Below are positions 12,103-23,373 of a stretch of DNA of 64,000 nt, piece after piece. A program made the translations under genes and the position numbers. The notes below the pieces were generated by a model. That model made no database searches, was not told the DNA's origin, and saw only the letters and a program-made list of their open reading frames with translations. Within the stretch, counting starts at the first letter, position 1. Each line of letters starts with the position of its first letter. The stretch is taken from contig NC_053392.1 in NCBI RefSeq assembly GCF_905171765.1, forward strand, positions 108,194,821-108,258,820, in the 5' to 3' direction. This DNA comes from Bufo bufo. Its lineage: Eukaryota; Chordata; Amphibia; Anura; Bufonidae.

Positions 12103-13764
12103 ATGGGGAGAGCATCAAATAAGGGACGTGGCCCAGGTCGTGGTGCTGCTGGTGGAGCTCCTGTTGCAGGGAGAGGACGTGGTCGATCTGTGCCAGCTAC
12201 TTGCCCAAGTGAAACCCCTTCCTCAGGTGCGAGTAGGCGACAAAACCTGCAGCGTTATTTGGTCGGGCCTAATGCTGCTCTATGAATGGTGAGGCCTGAA
12301 CAAGTACAGGCAATAGTAGATTGAGTTGCTGACAGTGGATCCAGTTCCTTCACATTGTCTCCCTCCCAGTCTCCTGCTGAAAGACCACAGTTGGCACCTG
12401 CAGCCGATGTCCATCAGTCTTTCACCTCACCCCCTTGCAAATCAGCCAAATAGTCTGAGCCCGAAGTCATGCAGCAGTCTCTTCTGCTTTTTGATGACTC
12501 TGTTAGCAGGGTTTCCCAGGGCCATCCACCTAGCCCTGCCCCAGAAGTGGAAAAGATTGAGTGCACCGATGCCCAACCACTTATTTTTCAAGATGAGTAC
12601 ATGGGAGGACCATCGCAGCATGTCTCGGATGATGACGAAACACAGGTGCCAACTGCTGGGGCTTTCGAAAGTGTGCCGATGGACAAGGAAGGCAGGGGTG
12701 AAGACTGGATGGAAGATGATGTGGAGGACGATGAGGTCCTCGACCCCACATGGAATCAAGGTCATGCGAGTGACCGATGTAGTTCGGAGGAAGAGGTGGT
12801 GGTCGCACAGAGCCACCAGCACAGCAGAAGAGGGAGCAGGGTGCAAAAGCGGAGCGGCCGTCCTCTAGACAGTACGCCTCCTACTGCCCACAGCAAGAGA
12901 CCGAGCACACCAAAGCCAGCTCCAAGGAGTTCCCTGGCGTGGCAGTTCTTCAGTCAATGTGCTGACGACAAGACACGAGTGGTTTGCACGCTGTGCAATC
13001 AGAGCCTAAAGAGAGGCATAAACGTTCTCAACCTGAGCACAACCTGCATGACCAGGTATTTAAGTGCAAAGCACGAGCTGCAGTGGAGTAGACACCTCAA
13101 AAACCAAGAAAGGTCTCTGGCTCCTCCTGCTTCCTCTTCTGCTGCAGTAGCGGCCTCTTCATCCACCTCTGGAGTGACAGTGCCATCTGGCACCCCACAA
13201 ACAGAGGATCAGCCAGCAACACCAACATCTGGGCCACCAAGCATCTCCACAATATCCCACGGAAGCGTTCAGCTCTCCATATCCCAAACGCTGGAGAGGA
13301 AGAGGAAGTACCCCCCTACCCACCTGCGATCCCTAGCCCTGAATGCCAGCATTTCTAAATTACTTGCCTTTGAAATGCTGTCATTCCGTCTGGTGGAGAC
13401 GGATAGTTTTAAAGGACTTATGGCGGTGGCTCTCCCACAGTACGTCGTGCCCAGCTGCCACTACTTTTCAAGGCGAGCCATCCCTTCCCTTCACAACCAA
13501 GTAGGGGGCAAAATCAGGTGTGCACTGCGCAATACCATCTATGGCAAGGTGCACCTAACTACGGATACGTGGACCAGTAAGCACGGTCAGGGCCGTTATA
13601 TCTCCATAACAGCACACTGGGTAAATGCAGTGGCGGGTAGGCCTGAGGCGGATAGCAGTTTGGCGCATGTCCTTCCACCACCGAGGATTGCAGGGCGCTT
13701 CAGTTTGCCTCCTGTTGCTTCCTCCTCCTACTCTGCTTACTCATCCTCTACCAGCTCCTTTTAA
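12103..13764 (+). pseudogene. hAT (Ac-like, BED finger) transposase, copy 1, N-terminal part
   Basis: The frame opens with MGRASNKGRG and an RG-rich tail, matching copy 2 (minus strand, 38608 downward). Three nonsense codons lie in the same frame at 12286, 12322 and 12451. From 12469 it is open to 13764. It contains the acidic region, a BED finger (WQFF, CTLC, then MTRYLSAKH) and the hAT motif LTTDTWTSKHGQGRYIS, which holds the first catalytic Asp. The first zinc-ligand His of the finger (MTRHLHAKH in copy 2) is Tyr here, so the finger is probably broken. The frame ends at TAA (13762-13764), which is part of the TTAA where a piggyBac element inserted. About 130 residues present in copy 2, including the DNGRN motif, are missing between this part and the resumption at 20642. 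hAT transposases cut and paste DNA with an 8-bp target duplication. Confidence 0.9.
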
Positions 13765-13862
13765 CCGCTTGCCGTCACACTAACGCCGAAAGGCGTGAGT
13801 GCGGCGGCTCTCTCAGGTCACACTAATGCCGAAAGGCGTCATCTCGTGTGAGCCGAGATTTC

Positions 13863-14079
13863 CTGTGAACGCGCGCTCACAGGAGCGCGCGTTCACAGTA
13901 TTGCGCAGTTCAGAAGTTCATCTACAGACTGCCGGCAGCGATCATTGGCTGGCAGGCTGTAGATTTTTAAAAGATCCAATCAAAGAGGTATGTCAGACAC
14001 TATTTACAAAATAGCGTCTGATATACCTGCTACTTGGTCCTCTGGTGGTCCCTTTTGCTTGGATCGACCACCAGAGGAC
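13863..14079. repeat. Hairpin series in the piggyBac leader
   Basis: Consecutive stems lie upstream of the transposase. CTGTGAACGCGCGCT (13863-13877) pairs with 13884-13898. AGGTATGTCAGACACTATTT (13986-14005) pairs with 14009-14028 with a few mismatches. GTCCTCTGGTGGTC (14037-14050) pairs with 14066-14079. A weaker stem spans about 13918-13970. The arrangement parallels the hairpin series of the non-autonomous TTAA elements in this window. Confidence 0.85.
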
Positions 14080-14669
14080 ACAGGCAGCTCTGTAAGTAGC
14101 ACCAATCACCACACATACACTACACCCCCCTTCCTGTCACTTATTAACCCCTTATTAACCCCTGATCACCCATATTAGACTCCCTGATCACCCCCCTGTC
14201 ACCCCCCTGTCATTGATCACCCCCCTGTAAGGGTCCCTCATCACCGCCAGGTAGTTAGCTACTTGCTAGGTAGTTAGCGCCCAGCCCACCACAGTCACTG
14301 ATTAGTCGCTGATTAGCATCATCACTGTCGCTAATCAGCACTAGTACTATATAGTATCTGTAAGTGATCAAGACTGATCGCAATCAGATCTATATCAGTA
14401 CATTAGGGTCACCTTAGGCTCTAAAAAAAACGCAGTGTTCGCCCGATCAGGCCTGATCTTGTGCGCACACTTGCATTCAGTCCGCCCCACCGCAGTGACA
14501 GAATTATTTTTTTTATGATCACTGCAAAAACACCGTAAAATCGCTGCGCTGCTATAAGGATCACTTTTGAGCTTTTTGGATCTTTATTAGCGATCACGCT
14601 TTACTTCGCAAGCACTCCTTTTTACTAGGTAAGTTTGCTCTTTTTCCCCCTAAATTTAGTGAGCCCAAA

Positions 14670-16532
14670 ATGTCAAACAAGGGGTATTCCGCTAAAGAGG
14701 CCTACAGGATTCTGGCCGTGATGGATGAAAGCGATGGTCCCGCTGAATCCAGTGGTTCAGAATATGAACCTGTAGACAGCAGTGGCACTCTAACCGCTAG
14801 CGAAGATGACGAGGTTGAGGTCCCTGCTACGGTCAGGCGTACCCGATACCATGTCAGTGTTCTGCCTACCCCGCATGATGAGCCTCATTTGCAGCAGAGT
14901 GGTGCTAGCGCTGATCTTTTTTATGGTGCAGCATACACCAGCAGCGCAGCACATCCTGGACCTTCTACCAGCACTGCCGTATTCCCTGGTGAAGTGGCGA
15001 GCACCAGAAGGGCAGTTCAAGCTGGTACGGTGGCACGTGCAGTAACTCCCCCATCGCAGCCACCACGTTCACAGGCCCGTAGAGCCCTTAGTCTCCCAGA
15101 GGTGCTGGCAAATCCTAATTGGCACTCCCCTGCTTCCGCCGCACCCGTATTGCCCCCTTTCACTGTCTGGAGTTCGCGTGGAGTCCAGTTTTTTGAGCTG
15201 TTCTTCACCGCGGATCTCTATGACTTAGTTGTGGCAGAAACCAACCGCTACGCCACACAGTATATTACCACCAATCTGGAAAGCTACTATGCCCAGCCTT
15301 ACCGGTGGAAACCAGTCACAGTCTCCGAATTCCAAAATTTTTGGGCCTTATCCTCAGCATGGGTCTAACAAAAAAAAATGTATTGCGGTCCTATGCCCAT
15401 GTTCTCTGCTGCAATGTCCAGGGCACGTTTTGAGGTCATCATGTGCTTTATGCATTTCGCTGACAATAGAACCTGTCATCCAAGAGGACACCCTGCTTAT
15501 GACCGGCTCCACAAAATTCAGCCCCTCATAGACCATTTGTCATCCAGATTTGCAGATGCGTATACCCCCAATCAGAACATCTGCATAGACGAGTCCCCAG
15601 TACATTTTACCGGGCGCCTTGGCATCAAACAGTACATCCCCAGCAAGCGCGCCCGGTATGGGGTCAAACTGTATAAGCTCTGTGAAAGGACCACAGGCTA
15701 TACATATCGTTTTAGGGTCTATGAGGGAAAAGACTCAAAACTGGACCCGGTCGGATGTCCTGACTACCTGGGGAGCAGTGGCAAGATTGTCTGGGACTTG
15801 GTGTCACCCCCTTACTCCACAAGGGGTACCACTTATACGTGGACAATTTTTACTCAAGGGTGGCCCTCTTTCGGCACTTACATCTAGTCGGAATTCAATG
15901 CTGTGGCACCGCGCGACCTAGTCGCCGGGGCTTCCCCCAACGGCTCGTTAATACCCGACTTGCACGGGGGGAGAGGGCTGCCTTGTGTGACCAAGAACTG
16001 CTCGCGGTGAAGTGGAGGGACAAGAGGGACGTTTACCTTCTGTCCACCATTCACGCAGACACGACTGTCCAAATTGAAAGGGCATGTCTCTGTCCATGAC
16101 TATAACCTTCACATGGGAGGGGTGGACTTCAATGACCAGATGTTGGCTCCCTATTTAGTGTCCCGCCGCACCAGACGCTGGTATAAGAAGGTGTCTGTAT
16201 ATTTAATTCAATTGGCTCTGTATAATAGTTTTGTTCTCTACAGTAAGTCTGGGAGAACAGGATCCTTCCTAAAATTCCAGGAAGAGATCATTTCGGAAAT
16301 CCTGTATCCAAGAGGGTCCGTGCACCAAGTCCCTGATGTAGTGAGCCGGCTACATGCCAGACACTTCCCGAGTGTCTATCCTGGTACCCCAACTCAGCGT
16401 TCCCCAAGAAAAAGATGTTGTGTCTGTAGCAGGGGTGGAATAAGGCGTGACACCACCTTTTTTTGTCCTGACTGTCCTATGCATAGGGGAGTGTTTCCGC
16501 AAGTACCACACACAGGTACACTATTAGTGTAG
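14670..16532 (+). pseudogene. piggyBac transposase (PGBD4-like), frameshifted
   Basis: The protein would excise and insert DNA at TTAA. It starts at ATG 14670 with MSNKGYSAKEAYRILAVMDE and an acidic N-terminus, followed by the transposase domain (FFELFFTADLYDLVVAETN). The three catalytic Asp codons of the piggyBac family are all still visible: GAC near 15588 (NICIDESPVHFTGR), GAC at 15842 (VDNFYS) and GAC at 16125 (GGVDFNDQM). A C-terminal cysteine-rich zinc-binding segment, CCVCSRGGIRRDTTFFCPDC, is retained. The frame is broken by a pair of compensating shifts around 15345-15395 (MGLTKKN lies in another frame), by one near 15830 and by one near 16075. The gene is dead but fairly recent, judging from long conserved blocks. 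It is the only piggyBac transposase in the window and belongs to the superfamily expected to mobilise TTAA elements. Confidence 0.92.
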
Positions 16533-17379
16533 GGATTGCGTGACACAGGACCGGCACACAGGGGTCTTAGGGCCCTTTCACACAGAGCTGCCACAAACCT
16601 CTCCTTTCACCTGGGACAAAGTGCATAATGTACTTCGCCACAAATCTACTTCGCCCAAATCTGGGCGATTTGCGCTTTGTACATTGTCCCATGGGGAAGG
16701 AGAGGTTTATCCTCTAAAGGTAAAAAAAAAAAATGTTCCGTTTCAAAAGTTCAATAAAGTTTATAAAAGTTAATGTTCTGTTCAAATGTTATATAAAGTT
16801 AATGTTAATAAACTTATTGCGTTGCGGCCTGTTTTTTTTTTTTACCTTCTAGGTGGACCAAGCGATCAACCAGCTGCAGCACTGATGTGCATTCTGACAG
16901 AAGCATTGCGCTGCTGTCAGATTACACAAAAGTCGGTGTATGCGGCGCTGCAAGATGAGATTTCTCCTCTGCAGTAAAAAAGATACGTTTGCCGAGGCTT
17001 ATGAGCTGAGGGGCGGTGTTCATATGCTTTGGCAAACACTTTGTATAAAAATAAAAAAATTCTGCCAATGATTTATTCATCCACATCGATTGATGTGAAT
17101 GGAGAAATCGGGTTTGTAAGGGCATACGAGCTGAGTGGGTTTGGATGTTGGACGGAGCTCCTATGTCCAGGCAGACGCCTTTCCCCTCCTTTTTTTTTTG
17201 CACATTTTTTGGCAGAGATTTTTTCATCCACATTGATCGATGCGAATGAAGAAATCTGTGCCGTTCATTTTTTCTTTCAGCCCAGAGGCTGAACGGGAAA
17301 AAAAATCTCATTACCCGTATGCTCAATATAAAGAGAATAGCAGAAACTCCTAATGCTGGCCATACATGTAATGATTGTG

Positions 17380-20300
17380 GAGACCCTCAAATGCCAGGGC
17401 AGTACAAACACCCCACAAATGACCCCATTTTGGAAACAAGACACCCCAAGGTATTCGCTGAGGGACATATTGAGTCCATGAAAGATTGAACTTTTTGTCC
17501 CAAGTTAGCGGAAAGGGACACTTTGTGAGAAAAAAAAAAAAAAAAAACAATTTCCGCTAACCTGTGCCAAAAAAAAAAATCTTCTATGAACTCGCCATGC
17601 CCCTCACGGAATACCTTGGGGTGTCTTCTTTCCAAAATGGGGTCACTTGTGGGGTATTTATACTGCCCTGGTATTTTAGAGGCCCTAAAGAGTGAGAAGT
17701 AGTTTGGAATCCAAATGCGTAAAAAATGCCCTGTGAAATCCTAAAAGTACTCATTGGAATTTGGGCCCCTTTGAGCACCTAGGCTGCAAAAAAGTGTCAC
17801 ACATGTGGTATCGCCGTACTCAGAAGAAGTAGGGCAATGTGTTTTGGGGTGTATTTTTACATATACCCATACTGTGTGTGAGAAATATCTCTGTAAATGA
17901 CTTTTCCCATTTTTTTTATACAAAGTTGTCAATTTACAGAGATATTTCTCACACACAGTATGGGTATATGTAAAAAGACACCCCAAAACACATTGCCCTA
18001 CTTCTCCTGAGTACGGCGATACCACATGTGTGACACTTTTTTGCAGCCTAGGTGCGCAAAGGGGCCCAAATTCCAATGAGCACCTTTTAGGAGGGCATTT
18101 TTAGACATTTGGATTCCAGACTTCTTCTCACGCTTTTAGGGGCCCTAAAGCGTGAGAAGAAGTCTTTTTACATATGGGGTGTCTTTTTACATATACCCAT
18201 ACTGTGTGTGAGAAATATCTCTGTAAATTGACAACTTTGTATAAAGAAAATGGGAAAAGTCATTTACAGAGATATTTCTCACACACAGTATGGGTATATG
18301 TAAAAATACACCCCAAAACACATTGCCCTACTTCTTCTGAGTACGGCGATACCACATGTGTGACACTTTTTTGCAGCCTAGGTGCTCAAAGGGGCCCAAA
18401 TTCCAATGAGTACTTTTAGGATTTCACAGGGCATTTTTTACGCATTTGGATTCCAAACTACTTCTCACGCTTTAGGGCCTCTAAAATACCAGGGCAGTAT
18501 AAATACCCCACAAGTGACCACATTTTGGAAAGAAGACACCCCAAGGTATTTCGTGAGGGGCATGGCGAGTTCATGTAAAATTTTATTTTTTGTCACAAGT
18601 TAGTGGAATATGAGACTTTGTAAGAAAAAAAATTATAATAATCAATTTCCACTAACTTGTGCCAAAAAAAAAAATATTCTAGGAACTCGCCATGCCCCTC
18701 ACGGAATACCTTGGGGTGTCTTCTTTCCAAAATGGGGTCACTTGTGGGGTATTTATACTGCCCTGGTATTTTAGGGGCCCTAAAGCATGAGAAGTAGTTT
18801 GGAATCCAAATGCGTAAAAAATGCCCCGTGAAATCCTAAAGGTACTCATTGGAATTTGGGCCCCTTTGTGCACCTAGGCTGCAAAAAAGTGTCACACATG
18901 TGGTATCGCCATACTCAGGAGAAGTAGGGCAATGTGTTTTGGGGTGTCTTTTTACATATACCCATGCTGGGTGAGAGAAATATCTCTGTAAATTGACAAC
19001 TTTGTATAAAAAAATGGGAAAAGTTGTCATTTACAGAGATATTTCTCTCACCCAGCATGGGTATATGTAAAAATACACCCCAAAACGCATTGCGCTTGTT
19101 CTCCTGAGTACGGCGATACCACATGTGTGACACTTTTTTGCAGACTAGGTGCGCAAAGGGGCCCAAATTCCAATGAGTACCTTTAGGATTTCACAGGGCA
19201 TTTTTTACGCATTTGGATTCCAAACTACTTCTCACGCTTTAGGTCCCCTAAAATACCAGGGCACCCTAACACGCTACAGTGTTAGGGGTTGAGCAGCTCC
19301 TCCAGTATTGCCACTATATTTCTGTGTTTTTGTCTTGTTTTATATGTAGTGTATGTGCCTTTACCTGGCACTCAAACACTCTGTTGCACCTGGTGACCTC
19401 CATCACAGGGTCTGATATGGGTGTGGCTTGCAGTCTTGGCTTTGTTCACATTGCACTAGTTGTCCTGCTAGGCGTTTGTGTGGAAGCCTGGCTGTGAGCT
19501 GGATTACATCACCTTCAGACCCTGTTCATACCATAGTTAGCGTAGTGGTAGGACCCTTTGCCATGCTGAGTGACCGTGACGTGGTGCATGAAGGGCTCCG
19601 ATATTTTCCTGACAGGAATATATTGGCGAAAGTCTCAGCTTTTAATATCTGCATTTATGACTAGCCAGTATAGTCAGTGGCATATCCGTGTGGTGCATTT
19701 TTTTGCTATATGATTGTATTTACATCCGCACAATGCTCCGTTTTGTGTAGGATGTCCTTGTGGTGCATGTGGACCGCGCCGACATCCTCCACCATATGCA
19801 TTTTTTGCTGGGGATAGTCGTTTGCTGCGGTCCACATGCGGTGGGGCTGCTCCCCCAATGAAAAACATGCTACAGTGTTAGGGGTTGAGCAGCTCCTCCA
19901 GTATTGCCACTATATTTCTGTGTTTTTGTCTTGTTTTATATGTAGTGTATGTGCCTTTACCTGGCACTCAAACACTCTTTTGCACCTGGTGACCTCCATC
20001 ACAGGGTCTGATATGGGTGTGGCTTGCAGTCTTGGCTTTGTTCACACTGCACTAGTTGTCCTGCTAGGCGTTTGTGTGGAAGCCTGGCTGTGAGCTGGAT
20101 TACATCACCTTCAGACCCTGTTCATACCATAGTTAGCGTAGTGGTAGGACCCTTTGCCATGCTGAGTGACGGTGACGTGGTGCATGAAGGGCTCCGATAT
20201 TTTCCTGACAGGAATATATTGGCGAAAGTCTCAGCTTTTAATATCTGCATTTATGACTAGCCAGTATAGTCAGTGGCATATCCGTGTGGTGCATTTTTTT

Positions 20301-20641
20301 GCCCCTAAAATACCAGGGCAGTATAAATACCCCACAAGTGACCCCATTTTGGAAAGAAGACACCCCAAGGTATTTTGTAAGGTGCATGGCGAGTTCATGT
20401 AAAATTTTATTTTTTGTCACAAGTTAGTGGAATATGAGACTTTGTAAGAGAAAAAAAAAATAATAATAATTTTCCGCTAACTTGTGACAAAAAACTAATA
20501 TTCTAGGAACTCGCCATGCCCCTCACGGAATACCTTAGGGTGTCTTCTTTCCAAAATGGGGTCACTTGTGGGGTATTTATACTGCCCTGGTATTTTAGGG
20601 GCCCTAAAGCGTGAGAAGTAGTTTGGAATCCAAATGCGTAA
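17380..20641. repeat. Zigzag array: eight alternately oriented copies of one approximately 420-bp module
   Basis: One module reads from ACAACTTTGTATAAA through TGTCACAC/ATGTGGTATCGC-type blocks and CCCTGGTATTTTAG to the AAGTTAGTGGAA end. It occurs in strictly alternating orientation: plus about 17380-17530 (partial), minus 17541-17930, plus 17905-18130 (partial), minus 18140-18240 (partial), plus 18245-18660, minus 18650-19010, plus 19010-19263 continuing at 20302-20480 after an insertion, and minus 20480-20641. Two hinge types alternate: an A/T-rich one beside GTTAGTGGAA, and one around the ACAAAGTTGTCAATTTAC word. The palindromic arms are several hundred bases long and close to identical. 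The array lies between the piggyBac body and the resumed hAT gene. Confidence 0.85.
19245..20320. mobile_element. Insertion with internal 433-bp direct repeats and 18-19-bp target duplication
   Basis: The word CCCCTAAAATACCAGGGCA at 19245-19263 recurs at 20302-20320 and flanks an insertion in a plus-oriented array module. Inside, 19273-19705 and 19869-20302 are direct repeats with only a handful of differences by eye, separated by about 163 bp. There is no coding capacity. The long target duplication argues against an LTR retrotransposon, which would give 4-6 bp. A tandem arrangement of near-identical units with a long duplication resembles Penelope-like insertions with paired pLTRs, but no Penelope reverse transcriptase is present, so the class is unassigned. 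Confidence 0.7.
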
Positions 20642-21495
20642 CACTGCTGCTGCTCGCCTGTAAGCGCTGCAGCGTAACTTTGGCCTTCCTGTTAACCGCC
20701 TCAAATGCGACGTGCCCACAAGGTGGAACTCCACCTTACACATGCTGGAGAGACTGTGCGAGCAGCAGCAGGCCATAGTGGAGTTTCAGCTGCAGCACGC
20801 ACGGGTGAGTCGCTCGGCGGAACAGCACCACTTCACCACCAATGACTGGGCCTCAATGCGAGACCTGTGTTCCTTGTTGCGCTGTTTCGAGTACTCCACC
20901 AACATGGCCAGTGCCGATAACGCCATTCTCAGCGTTTCTATCCCACTTCTATGCCTCCTTGAAAAAACGCTACTGGCGATGATGGAAGAGGATGTGGCAC
21001 AGGAGGAGGAGGAGGAAGAGGGATCATTTCGTAGGGTTTCCGGCCAGTCATTCCCAAGTGGCTCCGAAGGTGGGTTCCTGCACCCACAAACCCAAGGTAC
21101 ACAATTGTCCAGCCAGGCCACAGTTCTGGAGGATGACGAGGTGGAGGATGAGGAGGAGGAGATGGAGGAGGAGGAACCATGTTCACAGCAGGGTGGCACC
21201 CAGACCAGCTCATGGCCATCACTGGTGCATGGCTGGGGGGGATACAGAGCATACAGACGATACACCTCCCACAGAGGACAGCTTTTCGTTGTCTCTGGGC
21301 AGCCTGGCACACATGAGCGATTACATGCTGCAGTGTCTCCGCAACGACCGCCGAGTTCCCCACATTCTAACTTGTGCTGATTACTGGGTGGCCACGCTGC
21401 TGGATTCCCGTTACAAGGACAACGTACCGTCCTTAATTCCGTCACTGGAGCGTGATCGTAAGATGCGCGAGTACAAGCGCACGCTGGAAGATTTT
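20642..21495 (+). pseudogene. hAT transposase, copy 1, C-terminal part
   Basis: Homology to copy 2 resumes with CTGCTGCTCGCCTG and leads into VPTRWNSTLHMLERLCEQQ, the conserved RW motif of hAT transposases. It continues through an acidic Glu-rich stretch and LAHMSDYMLQCLRND. The frame shifts inside a run of G residues near 21234-21240, after HGW, and resumes as DDTPPTEDSFSLSLG. The gene ends abruptly after REYKRTLE near 21490. There the sequence passes into a tandem array, so the C-terminal dimerisation domain (the SERVFS block) is absent. The part is separated from the N-terminal half by nearly 6.9 kb of inserted DNA. Confidence 0.88.
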
Positions 21496-23373
21496 ACTGC
21501 ATATAACCGCAGCGCTGACCGCAGAATAAATTTAGTTTTTCGACTGAAATACTTCAATAGAGATTTTACCGTATATAACCGCAGAGCTGACCACTGAATT
21601 AATTTTGTTTTTCAACCGACATACTTCAATAAAGATTTTACCACATATTACTACAGCGCTGAATAAGATTTATTTTTCCACCGAAATACGTCACTAAAGA
21701 TTTTACCGCATTGAACTGCAGCACTGAACGCTGAATAAAATTAGTTTTTCCACCGAAATACATCACAAAAGATTTTACCACATATTACTACAGCGCTGAA
21801 TAAGATTTGTTTTTCCACCGAAATATGTCACTAAAGATTTTACCATATATAACTGCAGCGCTGAAAGCTGATTAAAATTTGTTTTTCCACCAAAATACAT
21901 TACAAAAGATTTTATATTACTACATCGCTGAACGCTGAATAAGATTTGGTTTTCCACCGAAATATGTCACTAAAGATTTTAACGCATATTACTACAGCGC
22001 TGGACGCTGAATAAGATTTGTTTTTCCACCGAAATAAGTCGCAAAAGATTTTACCACATATAACGGAACACGGAGATGGAAAGTGTGTTCGGATTCCCCC
22101 CGGACTATACGGACATCTCAGAAATGAACCGCTGCTCCCGACAGCAGCTCCTGGGAAGGTCATGAAGCGTCCCAGTCATCCGGCATCTATTCGCTCCGCT
22201 GAAGGATGATTTTGAAAGTGTGTAGAAGCAGGGCTGTGGAGTCGCCAGATAAATGCTCCAACTCCGACTCTTCAGTTTTTGGTACTTCCGACTCAGACTC
22301 CCCGACTCCGACTCCTCTGTATTTAATATGCGAATGTATTTTATACATTCCTTGAAGGAAAGAAAGGCAACATACATGTCATTACCACAGAACTACTGGC
22401 TAGGAAGCCAACAGTTTACTGTATTGAACAGTTTTTAAGCAAAAGACAAACACAATGTGTTCCACCAAGTTCTTCTAAGCTCTTATAGCAGAGAGAGGTA
22501 GTTGGGCAGAAGCTGCTGCCTTCTCCTTTGTGTGCTGATCTTCTGCTGAAGATAGGGCAGTGGGAGGATCCAGGAAGGGGCAGGGGCATTTATTTCCCTA
22601 GTAGAATCCCATAGTCATGTTTAAAGTTTAAGCTAACAATCTGAGTTAACAAGTTTTTATAGCCTTAGCTGAATGACAGCAGTTTTTCAAATGGTTTACA
22701 GCTTCAGTCTTGAACTATTGACTATCCATTCCCTTCACTTATACAAGTGTCTCTAGTCCTGCAAAAAACATATTTATTTAATCAGTTATCAGTGAGAGGC
22801 TAGGTTAGCAATGGGCATTGTGTTCCCTGTAACAGCGGAACACAACACAATGGAAAGTATAAGTATTGCCGCTCCTTAACTGTGCGTTGCGTGCCATATA
22901 GTGAAGCATATGAAAAGCATGCTTCTTCACGGTCACATAACGTGTTCGTTTTGCGGTAATGTGACGCACTGCATGCATTGGCCTTTATTCTTACAGTAGA
23001 GAAGTAATTAATTATAACTTTTTGTGAATTGGGACATATAAAACTTGCTTTTTTAATTTTTTTATCCCAATTTAAATTTTGTAGGAGTCGGACTCTGAGT
23101 CGGTTCATTTTTGCCGACTCCGAGTCCAACTCCAGGTACCCAAAATTGCGTCCGACTCCTCGACTCCGACTCCACAGCCATGTGTAGAAGCCACACGGGG
23201 CCCCCATGCTGAAGATTTATCATGGAGACATCATGGAGATTTACCGTATATAACTACAGCGCTAAACGCTGAATAAAATTAGTTTTTCGACCGCAATACG
23301 TCAACAAAGATTTTACCACATATAATTGCAGCGCTGAACGCTGATTACAATTTGTTTTTCCACCGAAATAAAG
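21491..23373. repeat. Tandem array downstream of hAT copy 1, about 73-bp unit
   Basis: About eight units between 21491 and 22060 share GATTTTACCACATAT, CTGCAGCGCTGAACGCTGA and TTTTTCCACCGAAATA. Two more units lie at about 23240-23373, after an interruption by the MITE at 22230-23180. The unit is unrelated to the upstream array of the same element. Confidence 0.9.
22219..23191. mobile_element. 951-bp non-autonomous DNA element with 11-bp target duplication
   Basis: TGTGTAGAAGC at 22219-22229 is repeated at 23181-23191. The enclosed sequence begins AGGGCTGTGGAGTCG and ends CGACTCCACAGCCA, giving an inverted terminal repeat GGCTGTGGAGTCG. Both ends continue into runs of GACTCC/GGAGTC triplet-like repeats. 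There is no coding capacity. The superfamily is unclear: hAT and P give 8 bp, Mutator-type elements 9-11 bp. Confidence 0.82.

Larger units (their letters stand above)
13761..17330 (+). mobile_element. piggyBac transposon inserted in hAT copy 1 (left end and body)
   Basis: TTAA at 13761-13764 is followed by CCGCTTGCCGTCACAC, a plausible piggyBac terminus, directly in the hAT reading frame. About 900 bp of hairpin-rich leader precede the transposase gene at 14670-16532. The 3' part (16550-17330) contains a repeated stretch around TCCACATCGATTGATG and TCCACATTGATCGATG. No matching right terminus with TTAA was found before hAT sequence resumes at 20642. The right end has therefore been lost or rearranged, and the flanking hAT has lost about 400 bp. 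Confidence 0.8.

Noticed and set aside
19273..20302. The 433-bp direct repeats as a pair of LTRs
   Set aside because: The 18-19-bp flanking duplication and 163-bp interior do not fit an LTR element, and TG...CA ends are not consistent between the two copies.
20786..21445. 219-codon open frame on the minus strand
   Set aside because: It is the antisense shadow of the hAT copy 1 acidic region; Ser runs come from reverse-reading Glu codons.
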